DNA from: CAWCTD01 sp963798455
GTDB lineage: Bacteria > Acidobacteriota > Terriglobia > Bryobacterales > Bryobacteraceae
DNA: 64,000 nt
Direction of reading: 5' to 3'
Assembly (NCBI GenBank): GCA_963798455.1
Contig: CAWCTD010000003.1
Coordinates: 2,294,001 to 2,358,000, forward strand
The translations under genes and the position numbers were made by a program. A model generated the notes under the pieces. That model had not been told where the DNA came from and searched no databases. It saw only the letters and a program-made list of their open reading frames with translations. Positions 16,724 to 27,190 of the stretch are shown in pieces. Numbering within the stretch: position 1 is the first letter of the stretch; each line of letters opens with the position of its first letter.

Positions 16724-17611
16724 ATGCGCAAGAAGATACTGGTATTGGGAAGCGCCGGCCAGTTGGGCCAGGAACTGGTCGTGGAGTTCAACTCCCGCGG
16801 GTACTACGTGACGGGCATGGACCGCGACGTGGTGGACATCGCGGACCGTTTCCAGGTGGAAGAATGCGTCGGCGCACTGGACCCTTCCATCGTGGTGAAC
16901 GCGGCGGCCTACAACCAGGTGGATGTAGCCGAGAGGGAGCCGCAGGCGGCCTTCGCCGTGAATGCTCTGGCGGTGCGCAACATTGCTATCGCCTGCCGCC
17001 AGGTGGATGCGCGTCTGGTACACTACTCCACCGACTACGTGTTCGATGGCATGGCCGGCAGAACGTACACGGAGTCGGACGCAACCCGGCCACTGGGAGC
17101 CTATGGGGTCTCCAAACTGACAGGCGAGCACTTCGCCCATGGGTATCTGGAGAATCCGTTGATCATCCGCACCTCGGGGGTCTTCGGGCCGGGAGGACTG
17201 GGTACGGCGCGAGGGAACTTCGTCGAGCTCATGTTGCGGCTGGCGGGGGCGAGGCAACCGATTCGCGTGGTGGAAGACCACGTCGCCTCGCCGACTTACG
17301 CACCATGGCTCGCGGCGCGCACCGCGGACATGGTGGACCGGGAGTTGGACGGGGTCTTTCACGTAGGCGGGGGGACGCCCATTTCGTGGTTTGAGTTTGC
17401 CCGGCTGATCTTCAAGGCCGCCGGCCTCTCGCCGGAATTGCGGGCGACCAACGAGCGTGAATACCGCACGGAGGCCCGGCGCCCGAAGTATTCGGCCCTA
17501 TCCAACGCCAAGATGGAAAGCGCGGGCCTCGCGCCCATGCCACCGCTGGAGGAGGCGCTGAGGGACTACTTCAAGCGCAGGCTGGCACGGGCAGGCGGCA
17601 CAGCCGCATAA
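16724..17611 (+). CDS. rfbD: dTDP-4-dehydrorhamnose reductase
   Basis: A 295-residue RmlD-type SDR: GSAGQLGQ nucleotide-binding loop at residues 8-15, VVNAAAYNQVDVAE, STDYVFDG and catalytic YGVSK. It reduces dTDP-4-dehydro-L-rhamnose to dTDP-L-rhamnose for rhamnose-containing polysaccharides. No rfbA, rfbB or rfbC is in the window. It ends 30 bp from the convergent broken gene. Confidence 0.9.
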   Translation: MRKKILVLGSAGQLGQELVVEFNSRGYYVTGMDRDVVDIADRFQVEECVGALDPSIVVNAAAYNQVDVAEREPQAAFAVNALAVRNIAIACRQVDARLVHYSTDYVFDGMAGRTYTESDATRPLGAYGVSKLTGEHFAHGYLENPLIIRTSGVFGPGGLGTARGNFVELMLRLAGARQPIRVVEDHVASPTYAPWLAARTADMVDRELDGVFHVGGGTPISWFEFARLIFKAAGLSPELRATNEREYRTEARRPKYSALSNAKMESAGLAPMPPLEEALRDYFKRRLARAGGTAA

Positions 17612-17641
17612 GGCTCACACGAGGAACTGCGGGTTCAGGCG

Positions 17642-18589
17642 TCACCGGAGCCTTCCGAGGTAAGCGAGGTCCAGGGCCATGGCCTGATAGAACGACTTCT
17701 GAAGCGGGGTAGTTCCCGCGCCTTTGACCTCGGACTCTACCCCCCACTTCATCGGGCACAGCCCCGCTGATCCGTTCCAACAAGGCCGTGAGGCGCGCCC
17801 GCTCACTCCCAAACTCCGGCAGTGAGGCGGCCTCCGCAAACTCCTGGCGTATGGCTTCGAGTAGCTGTGCGCCCTGGCCGTAGCTGGGGATCTCGATCTT
17901 TGGGCCGACGACGATCGGCTGCACCGTGTTGTTCTCGAACTTCCACGCCTCTTCCAATTTCTGAGCGAGCCACATGGAGAGCGCGTCGATCTCAACGACG
18001 GCATCCTCCCCCGGTCTCGCCGCGACGAAGGCCTTCGTCAAACCCGGCAACAACGGCGCCCGGAAGCCGAACGGACCCGCGCTCTTGCCGGGTGGGAGGT
18101 CTTCCAGATACTTTGCGTGCCGATTGTAGCGGGGAGACTTCACAAAGCTGGGAAGTGAAGGCAGGCCCGGTTCGAAATCAGCGGAAGTAACCACATCACT
18201 GGCCTTCTCCGGTTTCGGCGTGCCCAAGGCAAACAGTTCGATCCCCTGCTTCGCCGCCGGACCGTTCGTCAGCTCGTAGGTGTACCTCACGAAATCGCCT
18301 TCCGCGTCGAACGCACAAGTTATCTCCGGATCGACGTTGGTGAGAAGCGGGATCCTGTAGCGCGAAAAAACACCAGCGGCACCCTGTGCCCGATGACGAT
18401 TTCCTTACGGGCGTTGTCCACAGTAAACTCATCTCCGGGTTCGGGTTCGATCGGTTTAGCGGGCCTCGGTCCGAGTGGCACATACACCAGCCGGCGCTGC
18501 TCCGGAGAGACCTGAGCCGGCTGGCCTTCCTGCCCGGCCAGCGGAAAAGAGATGGCACAGAGTACAACGCTCACGCCGATTCTTGTCAC
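17642..18589 (-). pseudogene. exported hypothetical protein broken by two homopolymer frameshifts
   Basis: GTG 18589, with AAGGAGG 7 nt upstream, starts a signal peptide (IGVSVVLCAISFPLAGQ). Reading is continuous to a run of six A (18365-18370) where the frame changes: PLVFFR continues as YRIPLLTNVDPEITCAF in the next frame. A second shift occurs at a run of six C (17740-17745), after which the last 30 or so residues end at TGA 17642. The three segments together give one plausible secreted protein of about 315 residues. Function is unknown. Both shifts fall on homopolymers, so sequencing error is as likely as decay. Confidence 0.6.
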
Positions 18590-18617
18590 GACATTTCCTC
18601 CTTCAAGCATGGCATGG

Positions 18618-19357
18618 CTACAGGCCAAGGTGATAGTGATTGCCTTCGGTGTACACGGAAGCGCCCAAGTCCAACGCGATGGTACGAAATCGCTCCCTCT
18701 GTGTCGAGGTACCCAAGTACTGGAATGGCATGTCGGCGTTGACGCCAAAAATGTGCGTTTGGTGCGGAGGGTTCCACCACCACCCGCCATAGCTCAGGCC
18801 AAGATCAAAAATCCCGCCCCAGGGGAGGCTCATGTCGTTCACCCCGGGCCTCAAGTCGGTCTCATTGTAGAAGGCCTGGCAGATCGATTGAAGCTTGCTT
18901 ATGGCGCTAGGCGTTCCCCAGTGGCTGTCCGGATGGTCTAATGTAGATCCGCCTCTTGGTAGTAAGCACTACTCGGGAGACCTTGCAGGTAAGACTCGTA
19001 CAATTTAACCTGAATATCTGGGCTGTAGGCACTGCCGCCATACCATACCGAGATGACGTAATGTACACCCGCAACCCACCTTTCCGGACGAAACGACGCT
19101 GCTGCGCAGCCGTCGTTGTCCGTCAAACCTTCAGTGGGCGATACAGATCCTGGCGGCCTGTTGTAATCGGCGTGGTTATGATAACCCGAATAGTCGTTTA
19201 CGTACGCTGGCCACTCGACGAGAACCGGACTCTCGGGGGACAGGACCAGGCAGACTAGGAACGGAAAATCCTCGTTCAGCCCAGTGACCCTCTGGCATGG
19301 AGCCAAACCGGCGAACAGCACCGAAAGGGTGAGCACCTCAGCGATTCTTAACATCAT
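18618..19357 (-). pseudogene. exported hypothetical protein with one frameshift
   Basis: ATG 19357 follows CAGGAG and opens a signal peptide (IAEVLTLSVLFAGLAPCQ). The frame stops at TAG after SSAYYQEADLH near 18938. A second frame continues convincingly from about 18945 (LDHPDSHWGTPSAISKL) through a Trp-rich segment (GLSYGGWWWNPPHQTHIFG) to TAG 18618. The total would be about 245 residues. No family is recognised. It lies just upstream of the other frameshifted exported gene, probably in one operon. Confidence 0.55.
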
Positions 19358-19621
19358 CGGATTACTCCTGGACGAGCATAAACGACATCCGCCGTGTGGT
19401 CAAGTGCCAAGAATAGAAACAGTATGTGCATTTCTTGCTGCCTGCCTCACTGTAGATCATCACTGCTGTCCAAATTAACGGGCTAACTGAGTGCGGCTGA
19501 GCGCGGCGGCTGGCGGCTATTGAAAGGCTGAGCTCCTGATGGGCTGGATTGGGTTCCGGAAGAACCAATTCAACCCCAGGAGACTCAACCTAGGTACAAA
19601 GTATGCAGCATTTTCTCGCAG

Positions 19622-20073
19622 GTGTTGAAGCTGTTTTCGCGCAGGGACTTCGAGAAGGCGGTCAAGGAGCACAAGGCCGAGCGGCACGCGCGGGGCTTCA
19701 CCAGTTGGGGCCAGTTCATGGCCATGCTGTTTTGCCAGTTGGGACGCGCGCATTCGTTGCGCGAGATTTGCGGCGGTCTGGCGTGCGGCGAAGGGCAGTT
19801 GAAGCATCTGGGAGTGCCGGTGGCGCCGCAGAGGTCCACGCTGGCCTACGCGAATGAGCATCGGCCGTGGGAGCTTTACCAGACGATGTTCGAGCAGACG
19901 CTGTTCAAGTGCCAGGAACTGGTGCACAGCCAAGGCGGGGACAAGAGGTTCCGCTTCAAGAACAAGCTAAGGCGCTGAAGCAAACGCTGAAGATCAAGAC
20001 GTTTGTGGGGACCAGCGCCAATGCGGTCAGGACTCAGGTGTGGACGGCTCTGATCGCCATGCTGGTGCTGAAG
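19622..20073 (+). pseudogene. IS4-family transposase, N-terminal part plus start of C-terminal part
   Basis: The first 117 or so residues (FSRRDFEKAVKEHKAERHARG, FTSWGQFMAMLFCQLGRAHSL, HRPWELYQTMFEQT) match the N-terminal domain of IS4 transposases. They are followed, after deletion of the DDE core and a frame change near 19970, by LKQTLKIKTFVGTSANAV...ALIAMLVLK from the C-terminus. The sequence stops at the insertion point CTGAAG (20068-20073). Confidence 0.8.
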
Positions 20074-20134
20074 CCTCGGGGGTCACCTCAAAACCGGCCA
20101 TAGGAAGCCGACCCAGAACACCTAATTTATACCG

Positions 20135-20154
20135 TGCCGGAAACGGTTCCGGCA
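20135..20154 (-). terminator. hairpin downstream of the passenger gene
   Basis: TGCCGGAA-ACGG-TTCCGGCA forms a perfect 8-bp stem with a 4-nt loop, 60 bp past the stop of the passenger gene. No T-run follows on the minus strand, so termination is only a possibility. Confidence 0.4.
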
Positions 20155-20213
20155 AGCTGTTTCTCTCTTGACGATCGAGGCCAGGTGAGAACTTCCGGTC
20201 GCCGCGGCCGGAG

Positions 20214-21741
20214 CTACGGCAACTGCAACAGTGCTCGGAAATCAACCGTCGGGACTGTGTCGGTGTTGGTTCCCACGATGAAGCCGCGCGGATCGACCCA
20301 GTAGTAGTTGGAGCCGCTTTCCACGGTCATTCGCCGACCGGTTTCCGGATCGGCCAGATCCATGACGCCCAGGGTGGCATTGGAGCGGCGCCGGGCTATC
20401 TCGTCATCGATGGCATCGCGGGCCCGCTGGCTGCGCGCCGCCATATCCGCAATATCGTTGGCGGCGCCGCTGACCGCTCGTGCGGCTGATCCTGAGAGCT
20501 GGCTCTGCATCTTCTGCCACTGCGGGTTGCCCTGAGTAGACCTGAGCATGTGGTCGTAGATCGATTCCGCCAGGGGTTCTTTTCCTGGAGGGGCCAGGAA
20601 GGCTCCGAGGAAGAAGACATTCCAGCTTGTTATTGCTGAAGGCCCAACGCCGAGTGGCTTGAACTCTTCTGTGCCCGCCCTGCAATGCCCCATCTCGGGC
20701 TGAGCCTGTTCACCGCAACGAAAGGATACGTCCCCCCAGGTCGCACCGATCACGTTTGGCGTTTCTTTCACGAGCTTTGGAATCTGATCCGGGAGGTCCT
20801 TTACCTCGGCGATCTGAAGATTCTGACACAGTTGGGAGATCTTGCTCAACACGTACTCCCGGCAGATGACGGTCCCGGGCGCGAAGCGCCGGACCTGATG
20901 TCTTAATCCATAGGGGGCGTACACAGATCCTTCCGGAAAGTACGGCATCGGCTCAACGAACGGGCCGTACCCGGCATCTCCAATAAAGATTCGCATCTGG
21001 CCGTCGGGCGAAACGGTCTCCGTAGCGGCCCGAATATCGATCGCGTGGAAACGGAAAAGCCCGCCCTGTGTCTTCCAGCCGGCGGGCACGTCCATGGTAT
21101 ACGCCCCTTCCTTCGGGTCGGTGAACTTCACGTACTGGACCCCGCCGGAAGCTTTCGCGCCGGCTCCGGTTGGCGTTCCGCCGGCTCCCGTCGCGGCGCC
21201 CATGATGCGAAAGCTTTGCAGGATACGCGCGAAGTCGTTCTGCTTCTGACGGTAGTCCGGCTCGCGGGCGGCCACGACATAGAAGAAACCGGCCAAGCCC
21301 TTGGGGCTCGAAACCCAAGTGAACACGGAGGTGGCGACCGTGTTCGCGCTCGCTCCACGGGCGCGGAGAGCGTTGGGAGCGACCGGTTGCGGGGTCTCCC
21401 ACTGGGCGTTATAGGGGCTGGCCGCGGCCAGCCTGCGGTGGATGAGCGGAGCGAAACGCGTGTCAACCGATCCAGGGATGAAGACGGGCCAGATCAGGAA
21501 CGTCCTCGCCCTGGGTTCCAATGAGGTGTACCCAGCCTTTCTGCCTGTCGGGCGACGCAGTCCAACCCGGAGGCGATTCGACCGAGTAGTATTGAGGGTC
21601 CTTGTGCGTGATCCATTGCGGGGACTGAGCAGCGGGCTTCCCGGTTTTGGAGGCAGGAGTCTGGCCCGAAGTGCAAGAGGGGGGAAAGAAGAGGCACAGA
21701 AGACCGCCTGCCGCGAGCCAGCAGAGAGCTTGAGGTCTCAT
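20214..21741 (-). pseudogene. exported hypothetical protein, passenger of the IS21-like element (frameshifted)
   Basis: ATG 21741, with GAGGAG 6 nt upstream, starts a signal peptide (CWLAAGGLLCLFFPPSC). The first frame runs to GWVHLIGTQGE, then a one-base shift near 21505 leads into RTFLIWPVFIPGSVD and a 430-residue frame to the stop at 20214. Two similar blocks (YYSVESPPGW near residue 53 and YTMDVPAGW later) suggest a duplicated PsbP/DUF1795-like fold. Function is unknown. It sits between the left end of the IS21-like element and istB, in the same orientation, so it appears to travel as cargo. Confidence 0.6.
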
Positions 21742-22136
21742 CGTGGCTCCTCTCGATCTACCTGCGGATATTGTACTCCCGCCCGGTCAGATCGCAAGTC
21801 GGTCTCCAGCCAAGCATTCCACACAGGGGCCTGAGGAATGAGTGATCGTGTTGGCCCCCCGCCCAGGGCAGGTCGTCCTTTCTTCGCACTGCGGTGAGCG
21901 CCCGAAGGGCGCGAGCCGTGGTGCCTTGGCTTTTGGGTTTTCCGAGTAGGGCGGAATCGTCGTCGGCGCGGTGGGAATGTGGGAATCGCGCCTTGGGCGA
22001 TTTCCAAGGGGCGGTGGGAAACGTGGGAAACCGCAGTCTGGTTTTCCAGGTTCTCCATGGCCCCGGCATTTCCACCGTGCTTTGCTGCGTCGCCGCCTGT
22101 GCCTCTTCTTTGAATCACCGTTCTCATGGGATTACC

Positions 22137-22880
22137 TTATCCGGCCGTGGCGGCGGTCTTGGTGCGCCAACTGCGCGGGCCGCACTTGAGCACGTGCCCG
22201 CAGTGCAGCAGGCGGTCCAGCATGCCGCCCACGGCGGCAGCATCGCCGAGCAACTTGCCCCAGTCTTCGACAGGGCGATTCGAAGTCAGCAGCGTGCTGG
22301 CCCGCTCGTAGCGGCGCATGATTATTTCCAGCAGATCTTCGGCCGCCGTCTGCGGCAGCTTGCGCATGCCGAAGTCGTCGATGATCAGCAAGGGAACCGT
22401 GGTGAGGGATTCCATGTACTGCTTGCGCGTGCCGTCGACGACGGCTTCGGCGAGCTCTTCCAGCAGGATGTGGGTCTCCCGATAGAGGACGCGATAGCCC
22501 TCTTGGATGGCGGCCTGCCCGATGGCCTGTGCCAGATGGCTTTTGCCTGTTCCGCCCGGGTCGAGGAAGAGCGCATCCTCGCGCCGGCCGATGAACGCGC
22601 CGGTGGCCAGGTCGAAGACCAGGCTGCGGTTGATCTTCGGGTTGAAAGCGAAGTCGAAGTTGTCGAGGGTTCTGTTGGGATCACGGAAGCCGGCCTGCTT
22701 GCGCCGGCGCTCGAGCAAGCGGTCCGAGCGGCGCGTGAGCTCGTCGGAGACCAGACACGAGATCAGGTCGATGGGCGCCATGGGTTCGGCCTGGGCTTGG
22801 CGCAGCCGGGTTTCCAAGACGGCGGCCATGCCGCCGAGGCGAAGCTGCCGCAGCGAGCGCTGCAGCTCAATGAGATTCAT
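22137..22880 (-). CDS. istB: IS21-family ATP-binding helper protein IstB
   Basis: A 247-residue AAA+ protein with Walker A DPGGTGKSHLAQAIG, Walker B VPLLIIDDFG and sensor region STLLTSNRPVEDWGKLLGD. It is the target-selection ATPase partner of IstA. Its ATG overlaps the istA stop (ATGA). It is intact, although its partner is interrupted. Confidence 0.93.
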   Translation of the reverse strand: MNLIELQRSLRQLRLGGMAAVLETRLRQAQAEPMAPIDLISCLVSDELTRRSDRLLERRRKQAGFRDPNRTLDNFDFAFNPKINRSLVFDLATGAFIGRREDALFLDPGGTGKSHLAQAIGQAAIQEGYRVLYRETHILLEELAEAVVDGTRKQYMESLTTVPLLIIDDFGMRKLPQTAAEDLLEIIMRRYERASTLLTSNRPVEDWGKLLGDAAAVGGMLDRLLHCGHVLKCGPRSWRTKTAATAG

Positions 22881-23986
22881 AGTTCGTTTTTTTCCTTGGT
22901 TTTGTCGGCGATGAAGTCGCGGTACAGAGTGAGCTGGCGGATCAAAGGATCCACCTGCCGCAAGCTCAGGGGGCTGTGAGGGCGCCGTTCGAGATAGCGG
23001 CGAACAAAGCGGTACTCGAAAACAGCCACTTCCAGAGCGGCGGCGCAGGCATCGTCCACGCTGGCGGCGCCGTACTTCTTGGCGAGTGAGAGCACCCCCA
23101 GGATGCGGCGCACCGCGGGTTCGCCCTGGTGACGGTGCATGCCTTGGCAGAGCGCCCCGATATGGCGTCCGGCCCGCTCGGTTCGCGCCAGCAGTTGTAG
23201 TATGCCGAGTGGCGTCTTGGTGGGGCGGTCTTCGTCTTTGATGCGGTGGCCGCCGCGCTGCTGGCGCAGGTGCTCGCGCAGCAGTTGGCCGGTCTTGAAA
23301 TCCAGCAGACGAACGTGCCGCTCATCCCACTGGACCTGGACGCGGCGGCCGATCCAGCCGGGTGGTGCACCATAGTAGGCGGCCTCGATCTCGACGCATC
23401 CATCCAGATGCACGGTGCGTTCGCCGAACTGGTAGTAACGGAAAGGCTCCAGGGGCAGCGGCAGCAGCGCGGGCTTCTCTTCGGCGAACATCGCAGCGAC
23501 CTGTCGCTTGGTGGTGCCATGAATGCGGGTGTCGGCCCAGCGCTCTTCCCAGCGGTCCAGGTACGCCTGGGCCTCCTCCAGGCTCTCGAAACGAAGTCCC
23601 TTCATGGGCGTCTTCTTCGCGTGGCCGACGCCGGCTTCCACTTTCCCCTTTCGATCCGGATCTCCGACTCGGCACGGCAGAGCAACGATGCCATAGTGAG
23701 CGAGCATGTCGCGGTAGAGGGGGTTCAGCCGGGGATCGTAGATGTCGGCGGCCAGCACACCTTCGCCCAGGTTGTCGAGCACGATGAGGCGAGTGACTCC
23801 GCCCAGTCGGCGGAAGGCCCGTTCATGCAGTTCGACCCAGATGCGGGTCGTGGAGCGGAAGGTAAGCAGGCGTACCGACTTGCGCCTGTAGCCGAGCGTC
23901 AGCACGAACAGTCGCACGCGGCAGTACCGGCCGCTGGCCGGGTCGCGGACCATCGGGCCGGTGCCGTAGTCGACCTGGGCCTCTTC
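22877..23986 (-). pseudogene. istA: IS21-family transposase IstA, C-terminal part
   Basis: This part starts at the RIT junction with EEAQVDYGTG, the first catalytic Asp of the DDE core. It continues with VLDNLGEGV and RKGKVEAGVGHAKKT and the C-terminal FGERTVHLDGCVE...YYGAPPGWIG region. The N-terminal part is 4.8 kb away at 28774-29240. Removing 23987-28773 puts both parts in one frame. Confidence 0.88.
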
Positions 23987-23987
23987 C

Positions 23988-24007
23988 TTATGGAACGCGT
24001 TCCATAA
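23988..24007. repeat. perfect 20-bp palindrome at the left RIT end
   Basis: TTATGGAACGCGTTCCATAA is self-complementary. Together with the adjacent TTATGG of the inverted repeat it gives alternating TTATGG/CCATAA arms. The unit CCATAA-CGAAGA-TTATGG (24002-24019) has the geometry of a tyrosine-recombinase core site with a 6-bp spacer. Confidence 0.7.
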
Positions 24008-24043
24008 CGAAGATTATGGTGAGTTCCGCGTCATGGTGAGAAG
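24008..24043 (+). repeat. 36-bp terminal inverted repeat of the RIT element, left copy
   Basis: Starts CGAAGATTATGGTGAG and ends CATGGTGAGAAG. It is identical over 36 bp to the complement of 28739-28774. Confidence 0.9.
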
Positions 24044-24044
24044 C

Positions 24045-24081
24045 GGCGGAGACTCGAGCCTTCTGCCAGAGAATCTCCGCC
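24045..24081. terminator. hairpin between the RIT repeat and the third recombinase gene
   Basis: GGCGGAGA (24045-24052) pairs with TCTCCGCC (24074-24081). It lies 30 bp beyond the stop of the last recombinase gene and could terminate the operon. Confidence 0.45.
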
Positions 24082-24111
24082 GCGCTCTGGTCTTTTCCCT
24101 ACATAATGCGG

Positions 24112-25116
24112 CTACAGAGACTCGAGCCACTCGATGAGACTCGACGATAGCCGCGGCGATGGTGCCTGCGTCGCCTGGGGGCCGTTTGCCAGGTCGAGGG
24201 CGTTGCGCTTCATCTCAAGATCAGCCTGAACGTACACCTCGGTGGACTTCAAGTCCACGTGTCCAAGGAAATCTTTGACCATGATGAGAGGGACGCCAGA
24301 CTGGAGCAGGTGCATGGCCTTGGTGTGTCTCAGGGTATGCGGGCTGATTCCCACGCGCGCCAAGGTGGGCATGGAGCTTGTGGCCCGACGCAAGTACTTG
24401 AGAAGGATGTATCGGGCGCCGTGTCGGCTCAAACGGTCTCCCCGCCCGTTCTGTAGCAACGGCTCTTGTTCGGCGAGACGGCGCCCCTGGGCAGACAGGA
24501 ACGTGCGGACGAGCCGGGCCGATTGCGGCAGCAAGGGGCATAAGCGTTCACGACGTCCTTTGCCGCGGACGCGGACGAATGGTGGTGTTTCCAGGTGGAA
24601 GTCGCGGGGCGCCAGGTCGAGCAGTTCTTGAATGCGGGCGCCGGTGTCATAGAGCACGCTGAGGAGCACGTAATCACGTTCTCCGTGCCTGGCCAAACGG
24701 TCGACTTGCGCCAGCAGATGACCAAGTTCCTGCTCGCTCAGGTAGCCCAGCAGCGGGCGTAGCGCCTTTTTGGCGGGGATGGCCAAAACACGGCTGCACA
24801 GGGCGGCCAGCGCTGGCTCTCGCCCCGCGACGTAGCGAAAGAAGGTTTGAACGGCGGCCAGCCGTGCATTGCGCGTGCGGGTAGTGTTGCCCCGACTGGT
24901 TTCCAGATCAGCCAGAAAATCCAGCACCAATGGAGCAGTGAGATCCTCGATGGCGAGTTGATCAACGGAACGTCCGCACCGCGCAGCGGCAAACTGCAGC
25001 AACAGCTTCATGGAGTCCCTGTATGACGCGGTCGTGTGGGGGCTGACGCCCCGCTCGACGGCGAGATAACGGAGGAAGAAAGCAGATAGCAGTGTGGCGA
25101 GCGTTGGGACGTTCAT
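24112..25116 (-). CDS. RIT tyrosine recombinase, third of trio (RitC)
   Basis: A 334-residue tyrosine recombinase. A SAM-like N-terminal domain (TTASYRDSMKLLLQFAAARC) precedes a catalytic domain with TGARIQELLDL (Arg), HTLRHTKAMHLLQSG and GHVDLKSTEVYVQ (Tyr nucleophile). Its ATG shares one base with the stop of the preceding gene (TGATG). It is intact. Confidence 0.9.
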   Translation of the reverse strand: MNVPTLATLLSAFFLRYLAVERGVSPHTTASYRDSMKLLLQFAAARCGRSVDQLAIEDLTAPLVLDFLADLETSRGNTTRTRNARLAAVQTFFRYVAGREPALAALCSRVLAIPAKKALRPLLGYLSEQELGHLLAQVDRLARHGERDYVLLSVLYDTGARIQELLDLAPRDFHLETPPFVRVRGKGRRERLCPLLPQSARLVRTFLSAQGRRLAEQEPLLQNGRGDRLSRHGARYILLKYLRRATSSMPTLARVGISPHTLRHTKAMHLLQSGVPLIMVKDFLGHVDLKSTEVYVQADLEMKRNALDLANGPQATQAPSPRLSSSLIEWLESL

Positions 25117-26114
25117 CAGCGACTCCCTTCCTGGATCAGGTAGCCGAAGCGGGCTTGGTGTCGTCGGGTGATTTCGCCCATGAGATCCTGGGTCAATTGC
25201 AGATAGCGTTGAGAACTGGCCAACCCGACATGGCCAAGGTACATGCCCAGGAGCGGCAACTTCGCGCCGAGGTCAACGTTCTGTTCGCACCACAGCAGAA
25301 GCCGGAGGACCGCGAACGAATGGCGGAGGTCGTGGAGGCGAACGCGGTTGTCGGTCATACGGTCTATACCGGCGGTTTCCAGTGTCTGGTGGAAGGCATC
25401 GCGTAGGGCGGTGATCGAATACCGCCCTCCCCGTGGGCTGGGAAAGAGCGGAATATGGGGAGGGCAGGATCCAAACTGCTGGGTTGCAAGTGCCCGGCAG
25501 TGAAGGAGACGCTTGACCAAGTCGGGCGCAATCGGGATCACTCGCGTCTTGTCGAACTTGCTATGACGGATATGTAGGGTGCCGGCGTCGAAATCGAGGT
25601 CGGCTTGTGTGAGCCTCAGCAGTTCTCCGGCCCGCAGTCCAGCCAGATACAGAACGCGCAACGCGGTGCCAAGGACAGCGGCGCGCATCGGAGATGTCCG
25701 TCCTGGTGGCAGTTCGGCACAGGCTTGAAGGAAACGCCTGCCCTCATCTCGGCTGAGGACACGAGGCACGAACTTCCGCCGCACAATCCGTAGGGACCGG
25801 CGATCCGGTACGACCACGCGGGCGTCGTCGACTCGCAAGAAGCGGCACACCTCGCGGAAGAGCGTCAAACGATGGGCGCGTGTGGTCTCCGATTCAGCGC
25901 CCCTTCGAGCAACGTAGTCGTGCACCATCGCCATGGTGACCAACGGGTCATCTGCAGACAGCCGCGAGTTGAGAAAGCAATCCAACTCGCGCAATGCACG
26001 ACCTTCTTCTCGGTAGCGGTACCCCATGGCATGTTTCAGCGCGAGGAACCGGGCAAGCTGTGGTGCCAATGGCGAGACGAATCCGAAGCCGGAACTTGCC
26101 GGGAGCGTGCTCAT
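25116..26114 (-). CDS. RIT tyrosine recombinase, second of trio (RitB)
   Basis: A 332-residue tyrosine recombinase with AGLRAGELLRL, HDLRHSFAVLRLL and GHVGLASSQRYLQ motifs. The ATG at 26114 overlaps the original stop of RitA (ATGA at 26111-26114), so the trio is translationally coupled. It is intact. Confidence 0.9.
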   Translation of the reverse strand: MSTLPASSGFGFVSPLAPQLARFLALKHAMGYRYREEGRALRELDCFLNSRLSADDPLVTMAMVHDYVARRGAESETTRAHRLTLFREVCRFLRVDDARVVVPDRRSLRIVRRKFVPRVLSRDEGRRFLQACAELPPGRTSPMRAAVLGTALRVLYLAGLRAGELLRLTQADLDFDAGTLHIRHSKFDKTRVIPIAPDLVKRLLHCRALATQQFGSCPPHIPLFPSPRGGRYSITALRDAFHQTLETAGIDRMTDNRVRLHDLRHSFAVLRLLLWCEQNVDLGAKLPLLGMYLGHVGLASSQRYLQLTQDLMGEITRRHQARFGYLIQEGSR

Positions 26115-26333
26115 CGGCTCACCTCCTCTTCGGAGATGGCCACTGCACGCAACCCGACCAAGTCGACTCGGGTGTAGCCATAGGTGGTCTGGGTGGACGC
26201 ATGGCCCAACACATCGGCGATCGCTTTGAGGGGACGCCCGGAAGCCAGCAGCCGTGTTGCCAGCGTATGGCGAAGTAGGTAGAGTCTGACCTGCCCCCGT
26301 TGTCTCTACCAGTGATAACTAGAGAAGCTCATG

Positions 26334-27176
26334 TCAGACTACCACTGCTGAGGCTGGGCTTTGGGATGCCCCCGAGGGGGCATCCCAAAGCGGCGCGCCT
26401 CGGGCGAACTCCTCGGGCGTCCGGTAGCCCAGACTGCTGTGCGGCCGCTCCCGGTTGTACTCCTCCCGCCACGCCTCGATCTTTCGCTTGGCTTCGTTCA
26501 TCGTCGGAAACCAGTTGGCATTCAGGCACTCGTCCCTCAGGCGCCCATTGAAGCTCTCCACCCGTCCGTTCTGCATCGGCCGTCCCGGCTGGATGTGAAT
26601 CAGTCGGATTTGCTGCTCTTCGCACCAGGCCAGGAAATGCCGGCTGGTGAACTCCGGGCCGTTGTCGCAGCGTAACGCTTCGGGCTTGCCGCGTTGCTGG
26701 ATCACCCACTCCAGCACCCGCGTCACCCGCCGGCTCGACAGACAGCTATCGACTTCGATGGCCAGGCACTCGCGCGTGTACTCATCCACTGCGGTAAACG
26801 CCCGCACAGCGCGGCCCGTCGCCAAACCGTCCATCACGAAGTCCATGGCCCACTCCTGATTGGCGCGCGTCAGTTGGGCCACCGGCGCCGCAGGCCGCAG
26901 CAGTCGCTTACGCCTCAGCCTCAGCACCGCCAGATGCTCCTCCCGGTACAGCCGGTACAGCTTCTTGTGGTTCATCTTCCAGCCGCGCCTCTCCATCAAC
27001 ACACCCAGCCGCCGGTAGCCGTAGCGTGGTTTCTGCTTGGCCAGGGCGACCATCTCCTCCCGCAGCCGGCCGTCATCGCGGGCTAGCGGTTCGTAGCGGT
27101 AGCTGCTGCGGTCCACCTCCAAGAGCTTGCAGGCCTGGCGTTCGCTCATCGCAAACTCCTCGATGACGAACGCCAC
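26334..27176 (-). CDS. IS3-family transposase OrfB
   Basis: A 280-residue DDE integrase-like protein with HTH_21 region (KQKPRYGYRRLGVLMERRGW) and an rve core with WAMDFVMDGL (D), CDNGPEFTSRHF (D) and QNGRVESFNGRLRDECLN (E). It starts formally at GTG 27176 but is probably made mainly as an OrfAB fusion by -1 frameshifting from orfA. Confidence 0.92.
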   Translation of the reverse strand: MAFVIEEFAMSERQACKLLEVDRSSYRYEPLARDDGRLREEMVALAKQKPRYGYRRLGVLMERRGWKMNHKKLYRLYREEHLAVLRLRRKRLLRPAAPVAQLTRANQEWAMDFVMDGLATGRAVRAFTAVDEYTRECLAIEVDSCLSSRRVTRVLEWVIQQRGKPEALRCDNGPEFTSRHFLAWCEEQQIRLIHIQPGRPMQNGRVESFNGRLRDECLNANWFPTMNEAKRKIEAWREEYNRERPHSSLGYRTPEEFARGAPLWDAPSGASQSPASAVVV

Positions 27177-27190
27177 GTCCCGCCTTCCTC

